Below are positions 18,863-26,614 of a DNA stretch of 64,000 nt, one piece after another. A model generated the notes under the pieces. The model worked only from the letters and a program-made list of their open reading frames with translations. It was not told the DNA's origin and did no database searches. The stretch comes from Candidatus Enterenecus merdae (GTDB taxonomy: Bacteria; Bacillota; Clostridia; Oscillospirales; Oscillospiraceae), in NCBI GenBank assembly GCA_018716385.1, contig DVJZ01000032.1, positions 1 to 64,000 of the forward strand, written 5' to 3'. Each line of letters opens with the position of its first letter. The stretch's first letter is position 1. Made by a program: the position numbers and the translations under genes.

Positions 18863-19721
18863 GGGGATCAGCCTCCTTTTTATTTTCATTTGGTTGGGAC
18901 GGCAGGAACAGCAGGGCCAGGCCGCGACGGGCCAGCAGGCACAGCGCCAGACCCGCCAGCAGCAGGACGGCCAGCACCACCAAGCCGTTGAGCTGGGCCA
19001 GCCCGGGCAGAACCAGCACCTGCCCGATGGCGTTGAAGACCACATGGGTGATCACGCTGGGCAGGATGGAGCCGGCGCGCCAGGCCATGATCCCCAGCAC
19101 CAGGCCCAGCAGGAAGGCGTAGCCCATCCACACCGGCTGCCCATGGCAGAGGGCAAAGGCCAGGGCGGAGAGCAGCACCGCCGGCCAGCCGGGCAGCGCC
19201 CGGGCCAAGCGGGACTGGATCAGCCCCCGGAAGATCACCTCTTCCACCACCGGGGCCACCAAGGCCACGGACAGGAAGGGCAGCACCCCGGTATTGCTCA
19301 GGGGGGCGGAGGCCTGGGAATAGTCCTGCAGCCAGGTTGTGGGCAGCAGGGACAGGGCCAGGGTGATCACCGCGTAGAGCAGGGGAGCGGCCCCCGCCGC
19401 CCCCGCCGCCGCCTGGCCGGGGACGGGGCGCAGGCCCACCTCCTGGAGGGGGCGGCGCCTGCGGGCCAGGAAGAAGACCAGCAGGACGGCCAGGACCAGC
19501 AGGTTGGAGATCATGGAGATGTGGATGAGGTAGTCGTAGAGCTCCAGGGTGACTAGCAGGGGGTTGACCGCGCCGGTGCGGGCCCCAATGATCAGGGTGA
19601 TGGCCATGGTGAAGGCGAAGGAGACCAGGACCTGGCTGCCCAGGAACAGCAGCAGGTAGGCCACCGACTTGCCCAGGGCGGTCAGGATCTGCCCGGCGCG
19701 GTTGGAATGTGTTTCATTCAT
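18855..19721 (-). CDS. CPBP family intramembrane metalloprotease
   Basis: Abi/CAAX-protease-related membrane protein, 288 aa with about eight hydrophobic segments. All three conserved motifs are present: Glu160-Glu161-x3-Arg165 (EEVIFRG), His193 (LCHGQP) and His226-x3-Asn230 (HVVFN), so it is probably catalytically competent. In Gram-positive bacteria such proteins often sit in bacteriocin immunity or secretion operons. It is encoded between a DUF3169 gene and a NatA-like ATPase. The true substrate is unknown. Confidence 0.88.
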   Translation of the reverse strand: MNETHSNRAGQILTALGKSVAYLLLFLGSQVLVSFAFTMAITLIIGARTGAVNPLLVTLELYDYLIHISMISNLLVLAVLLVFFLARRRRPLQEVGLRPVPGQAAAGAAGAAPLLYAVITLALSLLPTTWLQDYSQASAPLSNTGVLPFLSVALVAPVVEEVIFRGLIQSRLARALPGWPAVLLSALAFALCHGQPVWMGYAFLLGLVLGIMAWRAGSILPSVITHVVFNAIGQVLVLPGLAQLNGLVVLAVLLLAGLALCLLARRGLALLFLPSQPNENKKEADPHV

Positions 19722-19733
19722 GACAAGACCTCC

Positions 19734-20528
19734 TTAGAGAACTTTGGCCCCCGGCTGGGACAGCCGGAACGCCCAGTAGGAATAGGTGCATTGGGAAACG
19801 CCCCAGATGAGGCAGACGGCAAGCAAGGGTAGGAAGCCGGTGTTCAGGAACATGGCGGATAGGGTGAAGACCAACCATAGGGCTGAGCAGACCCCGGTGG
19901 TGGCGGAAAAGGCATTGTAGGCGCACTGGCCAATGAGAAGCTTTTCCGCCTCATCGCAGCTTTCAAACCATTTCTTCTGAAACTTCACATCATAGACAGA
20001 GGCCTTTTTTTCCGGGGCCATCCGCTTGGCCAGGTCCACCACCCGCTGATGAAGCAGAATATTTTCTACCATGAAAAGGACGAAGAAAATCGGGACGATC
20101 AGCAAGTTCAGGAAATGAGGGCCCTCCTCGTCCAGGATGGGGCCGGCATAGGACGCGCCCATGAGAAAGAGAGACACCAGAGAGAACATGCCCGAAATCC
20201 ATAGGGTAATGGACAATCTTTGATCGATCTGGCCGGAAACGGCCTCGTCCTCCCCGTCCCAGCTGAGGAATGCCTTCTTGGCGGAACGGTAGAGGGGGAT
20301 GCAGACAGCGGGCTGGAGCACCGCGCAGGCCACCAGCAGCCAGGGGGCGATATACAGGGAGAAAAACGTACCCGCCTGGGCCAGTACGTCCGCCAGCCCG
20401 TCCAGGCCAAAGTAGGCCGCACAGTAGCCAGCCGTCCCGCCCACCAGTGAAGCGCACACCAGGATCAGCAGAAATTTGGGCAAAGCCCGGCGGTTGGCCT
20501 GCCGGATGGCGTCGTCAGTCTGTTTCAT
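19734..20528 (-). CDS. DUF3169-like membrane protein
   Basis: 264 aa with six or so hydrophobic segments arranged in pairs and a cytoplasmic segment between (KRMAPEKKASVYDVKFQKKW, SCDEAEKLLIGQCAY). The order matches DUF3169 membrane proteins, which are found next to small XRE regulators in Firmicutes. Family assignment is by recognition only. Ribosome site GGAGGAGG precedes the ATG; the start overlaps the regulator gene by 14 bp. No known activity. Confidence 0.7.
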   Translation of the reverse strand: MKQTDDAIRQANRRALPKFLLILVCASLVGGTAGYCAAYFGLDGLADVLAQAGTFFSLYIAPWLLVACAVLQPAVCIPLYRSAKKAFLSWDGEDEAVSGQIDQRLSITLWISGMFSLVSLFLMGASYAGPILDEEGPHFLNLLIVPIFFVLFMVENILLHQRVVDLAKRMAPEKKASVYDVKFQKKWFESCDEAEKLLIGQCAYNAFSATTGVCSALWLVFTLSAMFLNTGFLPLLAVCLIWGVSQCTYSYWAFRLSQPGAKVL

Positions 20529-20733
20529 GGGGATCCTCCTCCAGCATAAAGATGTCCTCCACCTGGGCGCGGCAGATCTTGGCCAGCGTCAGCGCCAGGG
20601 TGACGGAGGGAGAGTAATCCCCTCGCTCGATCAGGCTGATGGTTTGGCGGGATACTCCCGCCAGGTGACCCAGCTCCTGCTGGGTCACATTCAGTGCTGC
20701 CCGATATTCCTTTAACCGGTTTTTCAGGCGCAT
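20515..20733 (-). CDS. Small XRE-family (Cro/CI) transcriptional regulator
   Basis: 72-aa stand-alone helix-turn-helix protein: MRLKNRLKEYRAALNVTQ, recognition helix VSRQTISLIERG, then YSPSVTLALTLAKI and a short acidic end. This is the YgzD/YozG-type mini regulator that commonly heads operons with DUF3169 or ABC genes. The ATG at 20733 follows GGAGGGAG. It is first in a seven-gene operon and has a 26-bp palindrome overlapping the transcription start of its own promoter, so it is probably autoregulatory. Confidence 0.92.
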   Translation of the reverse strand: MRLKNRLKEYRAALNVTQQELGHLAGVSRQTISLIERGDYSPSVTLALTLAKICRAQVEDIFMLEEDPHETD

Positions 20734-20828
20734 GGCTCCCTCCTGTCCGCTCCCCACCCATCCCCGCTGCTCCAGCCCGGCCTGGGATGGTCGGGCCGGT
20801 GCCCGATCTTTTGACAATCTCCCTTGTC

Positions 20829-20854
20829 ATGATGACAAATATTATTGTCATCAT
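20829..20854. promoter_or_regulatory. 26-bp palindromic operator of the XRE operon
   Basis: ATGATGACAA (20829-20838), 6-bp AT spacer, TTGTCATCAT (20845-20854): perfect 10-bp arms. Three further TTGTCA/TGACAA half sites lie at 20812-20817, 20824-20829 and 20866-20871. The palindrome sits just downstream of the -10 element, a repressor position. Confidence 0.75.
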
Positions 20855-20856
20855 GC

Positions 20857-20885
20857 AATATATCATTGTCACCCGCTGCTGTCAA
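20857..20885 (-). promoter_or_regulatory. Promoter of the XRE-DUF3169-CPBP-ABC operon
   Basis: Minus strand: consensus -35 TTGACA (20880-20885), 17-bp spacer, -10 TATATT (20857-20862). About 115 nt of leader precedes the regulator start, and the palindromic operator overlaps the predicted start site. Confidence 0.8.
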
Positions 20886-20946
20886 GGGGGAAATAGGATG
20901 TTTGAGCCAATGGACTTGGAAAAAATCGAAAATGGGCAAAAAGGGG

Positions 20947-20975
20947 TTGCCAGGAGGGGGGAGATTCGATACAAT
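20947..20975 (+). promoter_or_regulatory. Promoter of the SLH-GH25 lysozyme gene
   Basis: -35 TTGCCA (20947-20952), 17-bp spacer, -10 TACAAT (20970-20975), about 43 bp before the ATG. It is divergent from the XRE operon promoter. Confidence 0.7.
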
Positions 20976-21017
20976 AAAAATCAAATCCCCCGGATCCGGG
21001 CGAAAGAGGAGAGAGCA

Positions 21018-22355
21018 ATGAAGAAACGAGTGATTGTGCTGCTGCTGGCGGTGGTGTTGTCCTGCGCCCTGGCGCTGCCGGGCATGGGGGCCCAGGAGGG
21101 GCGGGCGATGCGCTTTTCCGATGTGCCCGAGGACATCTGGTACTATGATAATGTGCGGGACCTGTATGAGGCGGGAATCATTGACGGGCTGAGCGACCAG
21201 ATCTTCGGCGGGGATGACCCGGTGGCTTGGGGGCAGGCCTTCAAGCTGATCACCCTGGCCATCGGCTGCGCCGTACCCGCGCCGGTGGAGGGGGAGCGCT
21301 GGGACTATCCGTACATCGAACTGGCTCTGGACAACCGCCTGGTCTATGCCTTTGACGCGGCCTACCTGTCCGACGTGCCCACCCGCCTTCAGGTGGCCCA
21401 TATGGTAGCCCGGGCGCTGGACCTGCTGAGCATTCCCCAGGGGGACAGCCCCTTTGCCGATTGCGACGACGGCTATGTGACCCACCTGTATGAGAAGGGC
21501 ATCCTGGAGGGGGCCGGGCACGAGGACGGCCAGATGCTCTTCGTACCGGACGCCCCCATCACCCGGGCGGAGATGGCCGCCATCCTCTGGCGGGTGTACA
21601 ACCTGGACGTGAGCCAGGGGATGTTCCGCCACAGCAACTACTGGGTGGAACCCTTCAGCGCCGAGGAAGTGGCCCCCTTTGGCTACGATCCGAGTCTGTT
21701 TGCCCTGGATGGGTCGTTCATGACCTATGGCGACGGGAGCGTGGCCTATGAGGTTGGGGTGGATGTGTCCGAGTTCCAGCTGGACATCGACTGGCAGGCG
21801 GTGGCGGATGCCGGGGTGGACTTCGCCATCCTGCGCATCGGCGGGCGGTTCATGCAGTCGGGCGGGCTGTATGAGGACCAGTATTTCCGGCGCAACTTGG
21901 AGGGGGCCAAGGCCGCGGGACTGAAGGTGGGCGTGTACTTCTTCTCCCAGGCCATCAATGCCCAAGAGGGGCTGGAAGAGGCGGAGTTTGTGCTGGATCT
22001 GCTGGGTGGCGCCCAGCTGGACTACCCGGTGGTGTGCGACTGGGAGTATCTGGGTGGCAGTTCCTCCCGTACCTATGGGGTGGAGCCTGCGGAGGTCACC
22101 GCCGGCATCGATGCCTTCTGTGCCCGGGTGGAACAGGCGGGCTATCAGGCGATGGTGTACTTCAACGCCTACTGCGGCTACATCAAGATGGATCTGCGGG
22201 CGCTGACAGACTATGACTTCTGGTATGCCCAATATGCCGCCCAGCCCAGCTACCGCTACCACTTCCAGATGTGGCAGTACAGCTCCAGCGGCAGGGTGCC
22301 CGGCATCAATGGAGACGTGGATATGAACATCAGCTTCGTGCCCTACGGGGTGTGA
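21018..22355 (+). CDS. Secreted SLH-like / GH25 lysozyme
   Basis: Exported muramidase, 445 aa. It has a signal peptide (KKR, hydrophobic core to about residue 25), then S-layer-homology-like repeats from about 30 to 195 (FSDVPEDIWYYDNV; ITRAEMAAILWRVY), then a glycoside hydrolase family 25 domain from about 245 to the end. GH25 catalytic acids are visible at Asp249 (GVDVSEFQ) and in the DWE motif (Asp341, Glu343). SLH modules normally anchor proteins to secondary wall polymers, so this enzyme is likely held on the cell surface and cuts peptidoglycan in wall turnover or sporulation. The chosen ATG follows AGAGGAGAG; longer upstream frames lack a signal peptide. Confidence 0.9.
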   Translation: MKKRVIVLLLAVVLSCALALPGMGAQEGRAMRFSDVPEDIWYYDNVRDLYEAGIIDGLSDQIFGGDDPVAWGQAFKLITLAIGCAVPAPVEGERWDYPYIELALDNRLVYAFDAAYLSDVPTRLQVAHMVARALDLLSIPQGDSPFADCDDGYVTHLYEKGILEGAGHEDGQMLFVPDAPITRAEMAAILWRVYNLDVSQGMFRHSNYWVEPFSAEEVAPFGYDPSLFALDGSFMTYGDGSVAYEVGVDVSEFQLDIDWQAVADAGVDFAILRIGGRFMQSGGLYEDQYFRRNLEGAKAAGLKVGVYFFSQAINAQEGLEEAEFVLDLLGGAQLDYPVVCDWEYLGGSSSRTYGVEPAEVTAGIDAFCARVEQAGYQAMVYFNAYCGYIKMDLRALTDYDFWYAQYAAQPSYRYHFQMWQYSSSGRVPGINGDVDMNISFVPYGV

Positions 22356-22414
22356 GCCAACCGGGTTCCCCTGCGCCTGGGGGTGGTTGGGCAGAATGCG
22401 TGCTCACCTCCTTG

Positions 22415-22463
22415 CCATCTGTTTATGAACAGTATATACAGAATGAACAGATGTGTCAAGGAG
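22415..22463 (-). promoter_or_regulatory. Orphan consensus promoter with operator repeats, antisense to the lysozyme
   Basis: Minus strand: -35 TTGACA (22454-22459), 17-bp spacer, -10 TATACT (22431-22436). It is flanked by the inverted pair CATCTGTT/AACAGATG (22416-22423 and 22446-22453) and two direct CTGTTCAT copies 18 bp apart. AAGGAGGTG follows on the same strand, but no coding start follows it; transcription would enter the lysozyme gene antisense. Confidence 0.65.
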
Positions 22464-22510
22464 AATCTTGAGGGATAAAGGATGTTTTTGTCGTAAGGCA
22501 TCCCAGACAG

Positions 22511-22549
22511 GAAAACACCCCCGGGCCTGATGGCCCTGGGGGTGTTTTC
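22511..22549. terminator. Bidirectional terminator between lysozyme and obg
   Basis: GAAAACACCCC and GGGGTGTTTTC arms close a GC-rich stem, with A-run and T-run ends. It lies between convergent genes and is nearest to the obg stop. Confidence 0.85.
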
Positions 22550-22558
22550 CGTTCCGGC

Positions 22559-23842
22559 TCATTTTTGGTATTCAAATTCCAGGTTGTACAGGCAAACCGC
22601 GTCACCATCCTGGACCCCTCGGTCCTCCATCTGCTGAAAGACCCCGGCCTCCCGCAGCCGCCGGTCAAACCAGTTGCGGCTTTCGTAGTCGGAGAAGTTG
22701 ACGTTGGCCATCAGCTGGCGCAGCCAGGGCCCGTCCACCAGCCAGGTGCCGTCCTCATCCCGGGTGATCTCCAGGGGGGCGGAGGTATCCACCTCTGGGG
22801 GCCGCTCCACATAGGTGGGGGCGTACACCAGGATGGGGGGCAGCTGGGCCAGCCGGTCGGCGGCGGCGCGCATCAGCTCCCGGGTTCCCTGGTGGGTGGC
22901 GGCAGAGATCTCATAAAGAGGGCAACCTTTGGCTTCCACATGGGCCCTAAGCCGCGCCAGAAGCTCGGGGGCCTCCAGGATGTCCGCTTTGTTGGCGGCC
23001 ACCAGCATGGGCCGGTTGGCCAGTGCGGGGGACCAGCGCTCCAGCTCGGCGCAGATGGCGTCAAAGTCGGCCAAGGGGTCGCGCCCTTCGCTGCCTGATA
23101 CGTCCACCACATGGATGAGCAGGCGGCAGCGGTCGATATGCCGTAGGAAGTCGTGGCCCAGCCCAGCCCCCTGGGCGGCCCCTTCGATAAGGCCGGGGAT
23201 GTCGGCCAGGACAAAGGAGCGCCCGTCCTCCAGGGGCACCACCCCCAGGTTGGGGGACAGGGTGGTGAAGTGATAGTTGGCGATCTTGGGCTGGGCCCGG
23301 GTGACCACGCTCAAGAGGGTGGACTTGCCCACGTTGGGAAAGCCCACCAGCCCCACGTCGGCCAGCAGTTTCAGCTCCAGCAGAACCTCCCGGCTCTGGC
23401 CGGGCAGGCCGGCCTTGGCAAAGCGGGGGGCTTGGCGGGTGGGGGTGGCGAAGTGCTTGTTGCCCCAGCCGCCGTTGCCCCCCTTGGCCAGGATGAAGTC
23501 GTCCGGGGTGGACAGGTCGCAGATGATTTCCCGGGTGGCCAGGTCCCGCACCAGCGTGCCCAGGGGCACCCGGATGATCAGGTCGGCTCCATCCTTGCCC
23601 GAGCAGCGCTTGCCTCTGCCGTCCTGGCCGTTCTCCGCAGCGTACTTGCGCTTATAGCGAAAGTCCAGCAGGGTGGACATATGGGGATCCACCCGCAGCA
23701 CCACATTGCCGCCCCGGCCGCCATCGCCGCCGTCCGGGCCGCCGGCGGCCACGTACTTCTCCCGGTGGAAGGAGACGGCGCCGCCCCCTCCGTCGCCCGC
23801 TTTCACCACAATGCGGGCCGTGTCGATAAATTGATTGGCCAT
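22559..23842 (-). CDS. obg: GTPase Obg/CgtA
   Basis: Essential ribosome-assembly GTPase. The N-terminal Obg fold is glycine rich (AGDGGGGAVSFHREK, GGPDGGDGGRGG). The G domain has G1 GFPNVGKST, G3 DIPGLIEGA and G4 NKAD. A C-terminal OCT domain of about 70 residues is present, as in Firmicutes. 427 aa. It is the last gene of the rplU-prp-rpmA-obg operon, a common arrangement that puts a 50S assembly factor beside two 50S proteins. Confidence 0.97.
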   Translation of the reverse strand: MANQFIDTARIVVKAGDGGGGAVSFHREKYVAAGGPDGGDGGRGGNVVLRVDPHMSTLLDFRYKRKYAAENGQDGRGKRCSGKDGADLIIRVPLGTLVRDLATREIICDLSTPDDFILAKGGNGGWGNKHFATPTRQAPRFAKAGLPGQSREVLLELKLLADVGLVGFPNVGKSTLLSVVTRAQPKIANYHFTTLSPNLGVVPLEDGRSFVLADIPGLIEGAAQGAGLGHDFLRHIDRCRLLIHVVDVSGSEGRDPLADFDAICAELERWSPALANRPMLVAANKADILEAPELLARLRAHVEAKGCPLYEISAATHQGTRELMRAAADRLAQLPPILVYAPTYVERPPEVDTSAPLEITRDEDGTWLVDGPWLRQLMANVNFSDYESRNWFDRRLREAGVFQQMEDRGVQDGDAVCLYNLEFEYQK

Positions 23843-23928
23843 GGGCCACCTCCTTCTCGGGACCCGGCGGCAGCGCCGGGACGGCAGAAAATAAGGGCGC
23901 GCTGCGAGGTGGCAGCACGCCCTTGCCC

Positions 23929-24210
23929 TTACTGAGCGATCTCGTATACAGAGACCTTCTTGCGGTCCTTGCCCAGGCGCTCGAACTTCACCGTTCCGTC
24001 CACCTTGGCAAACAGAGTGTCGTCGCTGCCCTTGCCAACGTTGGAGCCGGGGTGGATGTGGGTGCCCCGCTGGCGCACCAGGATGTTGCCAGCCAGCACG
24101 AACTGCCCGTCAGCGCGCTTAACGCCCAGGCGCTTTGATTCAGAGTCGCGGCCGTTCTTGGTGGAGCCGCCGCCCTTTTTGTGGGCGAAGAACTGGATAT
24201 TGATCTTCAT
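23929..24210 (-). CDS. rpmA: 50S ribosomal protein bL27 with cleavable N-terminus
   Basis: Ribosomal protein near the peptidyl-transferase centre. The start is [20 protein letters not shown], in which the leading residues up to FF form the Firmicutes-type extension that Prp removes to expose AHKKGG. The rest is standard ([17 protein letters not shown]). I used the second of two adjacent ATG codons (24210); the first (24213) lies too close to AAAAGGA. 93 aa. The gene follows prp by about 20 bp. Confidence 0.95.
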   Translation of the reverse strand: MKINIQFFAHKKGGGSTKNGRDSESKRLGVKRADGQFVLAGNILVRQRGTHIHPGSNVGKGSDDTLFAKVDGTVKFERLGKDRKKVSVYEIAQ

Positions 24211-24233
24211 CATGGTCCTTTTCGTCCTTTCTG

Positions 24234-24602
24234 TCAAAGGGAGTGGGAGGGCCGGGCCCCTGATTCATCGCTGTCGTCCAACCGGACGGCGAGGTGTTTG
24301 GGGTATTCCCCGGCCAGGGATTCCAGATAGACCATCAGGCCAGTCAAAAGGGCCTGACAAGTGGCCTCGTGGGCTGGCTCCAGCCCGCCGGGGAGACGAA
24401 GGGCGAGGCGCCCGTCCCGCTGGCAGGCCGTAATCGGGGCGGCCAGGCCCAGCACCTGATTGACGGTGCATTCCACCAGACCCACCGCCGCAGAGATGGC
24501 GGCGCAGACGATGTCGCCCCCAGCCGGGGCGTATCCGCTGTGCCCCTCCGCGGCAAAGCCGCACAGCTGGCCGTGGGTGCGGTGGAAGGTAACGGTGGTC
24601 AT
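24234..24602 (-). CDS. prp: Ribosomal-processing cysteine protease Prp
   Basis: Cysteine protease that trims the N-terminal extension of bL27, required for active 50S subunits in Firmicutes. The active-site signature is visible: [18 protein letters not shown], with the catalytic His in GHSGYA and Cys in DIVCA. 122 aa, as usual. It lies between rplU and rpmA, the classic place for this gene (formerly YsxB-like). Its substrate is encoded directly downstream. Confidence 0.95.
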   Translation of the reverse strand: MTTVTFHRTHGQLCGFAAEGHSGYAPAGGDIVCAAISAAVGLVECTVNQVLGLAAPITACQRDGRLALRLPGGLEPAHEATCQALLTGLMVYLESLAGEYPKHLAVRLDDSDESGARPSHSL

Positions 24603-24610
24603 GGCCTGGC

Positions 24611-24922
24611 TCAGGCGTTGACCGCTGTGATCTCCACCTTGGTGTAGGGCTGACGATGGCCCTGACGGCGGCGGTAGTTCTTCTTGGGCTTGTACTTGAA
24701 GACCAGCACCTTCTTGCCCTTGCCGTTCTTCACCACGGTGGCGGTGACGGAGGCGCCGTTTACAGTGGGGGCGCCAAAGGTGGCGTTTTCGCCGTCCAAA
24801 ACAGCCAGAACCTTGTCGAAGGTGATGGAGCTGCCGGCCTCGGCATCCAGCTTTTCGATGTAGAGCGTATCGCCCTGGGTCACCTTATACTGTTTGCCGC
24901 CGGTCTCGATGATTGCGTGCAT
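24611..24922 (-). CDS. rplU: 50S ribosomal protein bL21
   Basis: 103-aa 23S-binding protein: [14 protein letters not shown] start, [19 protein letters not shown] near the C-terminus. Chosen ATG at 24922 gives the family start. First gene of the operon, with a consensus promoter and a leader of about 120 nt that contains several short hairpins and could be an L21-type autoregulatory leader. Confidence 0.97.
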   Translation of the reverse strand: MHAIIETGGKQYKVTQGDTLYIEKLDAEAGSSITFDKVLAVLDGENATFGAPTVNGASVTATVVKNGKGKKVLVFKYKPKKNYRRRQGHRQPYTKVEITAVNA

Positions 24923-25041
24923 AGCTTGCACCTGCCTTTCCTTTATAACGGGCTCGCTCTCGGGGGAGGGGCCGGGGAGGCCCACTTGCGGGGTTGCGCC
25001 GTGCTGCTCCTTGGCGCTTCCCCATTCCCATTCAAAGCGGC
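24923..25041 (-). promoter_or_regulatory. rplU 5' leader (possible L21 autoregulatory leader)
   Basis: About 119 nt between the predicted start site and the rplU ATG. On the minus strand it offers GCGCC/GGCGC and GGGCC/GGCCC pairings before the ribosome site. Firmicutes have L21 leader RNAs at this position; I cannot confirm a match by eye. Confidence 0.4.
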
Positions 25042-25047
25042 TCTGAC

Positions 25048-25076
25048 AGTATATCAGCGAGGATTGTAAAAGTCAA
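25048..25076 (-). promoter_or_regulatory. Promoter of the rplU-prp-rpmA-obg operon
   Basis: Minus strand: -35 TTGACT (25071-25076), 17-bp spacer, -10 TATACT (25048-25053). It lies just downstream of the hemZ stop. Confidence 0.85.
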
Positions 25077-25118
25077 GAGACTTTTCCTGTTTCCCGGGAA
25101 AAATCCCAGCCTGACGCC

Positions 25119-26612
25119 TCAACTGCCCTGGGCCAGCCGGCGCTGGAAGTCGGCGGCCTGGCGCAGATGGGCCTCCAGCCGATCTCCGCCGGCCAGGTAT
25201 TCCTTGGGGTACTTGGGGTTGGACAGGCGGGTGATCCGGCCTGTGTCCGGGTTCACCAGTTTGGTGATACCCCCCGCTCCCAGGGCCAGGACGGTCTGCA
25301 GTTCCTCCATCATGAGCACGTTGTAGTCGCACCGGGTGCCGGGCAGGCACCAGCCCACATTTTCAAAGGATCCGGACATGTACTTCTGCCGGTAGAGGTA
25401 GTAGGGCTGATACCCGGCGGCGCTCAGGCGTTCCTGGGCGGCCAGCAGCATCTGGGCCACCGCCTCCGGGGCGCACAGGCCGCCGGAGGCCTCCCGCAGC
25501 CGGGCCCCCTTCTTTAAGGCCAGGGTGTGGACGGTGAGGTTGGCGGGGGACAGCGTCAGCACCTGCTCCAGGGTGTGGGCAAAGCCGTCCGGGCTGTCCC
25601 CGGGCAGGCCGGCGATCAGATCCATGTTTACCAGGCCGCCGAACTGATCTTCAGCCAGCGCCATAGCCTGCCGGATCTCATCGGCGGTGTGGCCTCGGTT
25701 CAGGGTGCACAGGATGCTGTCGTCCATGGTCTGGGGATTGATGGAGATGCGCTGGACGCCGTGGGCGCGCAGCACCCGCAGCTTGTCCCCGGTGATGGTG
25801 TCCGGCCGTCCGGCCTCCACGGTGAACTCCCGGCAGCGGTCCATGGGCAGGTGCCGCCGCGCCGCCGTCAGCACCCGGTCCAGCTGTCCGGCGGACAGGG
25901 TGGTGGGGGTGCCGCCACCCATGTAGACGGTGGACAGGCGCAGCCCAGCGCCGGACAGGAGGGAACCGGCCAGGGCGATTTCCCGGCACAGGGCGTCCAC
26001 ATAGGGCTCCACCAGGGCCAGCGTCCCCCGGACGTCGGAGGAGATGAAGGAGCAGTAGGCGCATCGGGTGGGGCAGAAGGGGATGCCCAGGTAGAGGGAG
26101 AGCTCGTCCCGGGGCAGGCTTTGCCGGATCTCCAGGGCGGCCTGGGCGCAGGCCAGGGCCAGCTGGGCCCGGTCGGGACGCACCCGGTACTGCTGGATGA
26201 GGGCGGACAGCGCCTCGTCCTGCCCCGCTCCGGCGGCCAGCATCCGGGTGGGCAGCTTGACCGGGCGCACCCCGGTGAGGGCGCCCCAGGGGGGCGCGGC
26301 CCCCAAGGCCTGCACCCCCGCGTCGTAAAAGGCCAGACGGACGACCCGCTGTTCCACCCGGCGGGTGGACAGCGGGTCGGTGCACTCCCTTGGGTCAGCT
26401 CGGCAGCTGGCAGTGTGCCGCCGGCCCTGCCACCAGAGGGTGGCCTGGGCCTCCAGGAGATCCAGCGTGCGCTCCAGGCGGACCAGTGCCCAAGGGACGT
26501 CCTCCTGGGACGGTTCCCCTTGGGGATACCGGGGAAGCTGGCCGGGGAAGAGGACCATCATGGTCTGCTCCACGGCGTAGCGGTAATCGTGGCCTTGCAG
26601 ATACAGGTCCAT
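25119..26612 (-). CDS. hemZ: Oxygen-independent coproporphyrinogen III oxidase-like radical SAM enzyme
   Basis: 497-aa radical SAM protein of the HemZ type. The 4Fe-4S ligands are Cys180, Cys184 and Cys187 (IPFCPTRCAYCSF), followed by YMGGGTPTTL and VEAGRPDTIT, the HemN/HemZ pattern. An N-terminal domain of about 170 residues distinguishes HemZ from HemN/HemW. No other haem genes are nearby, so whether it oxidises coproporphyrinogen here or does another radical reaction is open. Its start lies 2 bp after the MBL-fold gene stop, so the two are co-transcribed. Confidence 0.88.
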   Translation of the reverse strand: MDLYLQGHDYRYAVEQTMMVLFPGQLPRYPQGEPSQEDVPWALVRLERTLDLLEAQATLWWQGRRHTASCRADPRECTDPLSTRRVEQRVVRLAFYDAGVQALGAAPPWGALTGVRPVKLPTRMLAAGAGQDEALSALIQQYRVRPDRAQLALACAQAALEIRQSLPRDELSLYLGIPFCPTRCAYCSFISSDVRGTLALVEPYVDALCREIALAGSLLSGAGLRLSTVYMGGGTPTTLSAGQLDRVLTAARRHLPMDRCREFTVEAGRPDTITGDKLRVLRAHGVQRISINPQTMDDSILCTLNRGHTADEIRQAMALAEDQFGGLVNMDLIAGLPGDSPDGFAHTLEQVLTLSPANLTVHTLALKKGARLREASGGLCAPEAVAQMLLAAQERLSAAGYQPYYLYRQKYMSGSFENVGWCLPGTRCDYNVLMMEELQTVLALGAGGITKLVNPDTGRITRLSNPKYPKEYLAGGDRLEAHLRQAADFQRRLAQGS

Positions 26613-26614
26613 GC

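Noticed and set aside
20724-22262. Open frame of 512 codons antisense to the lysozyme, extendable to the orphan promoter's ribosome site
   Set aside because: It mirrors the lysozyme codons, has no normal start codon after the ribosome site (only ATT), and its protein is His/Gly/Val-rich shadow sequence. High-GC genes often leave such open antisense frames.
22395-22420. Four-codon frame ATG GCA AGG AGG TGA after the orphan promoter
   Set aside because: The codons are the ribosome-site sequence itself; it is not a credible peptide.
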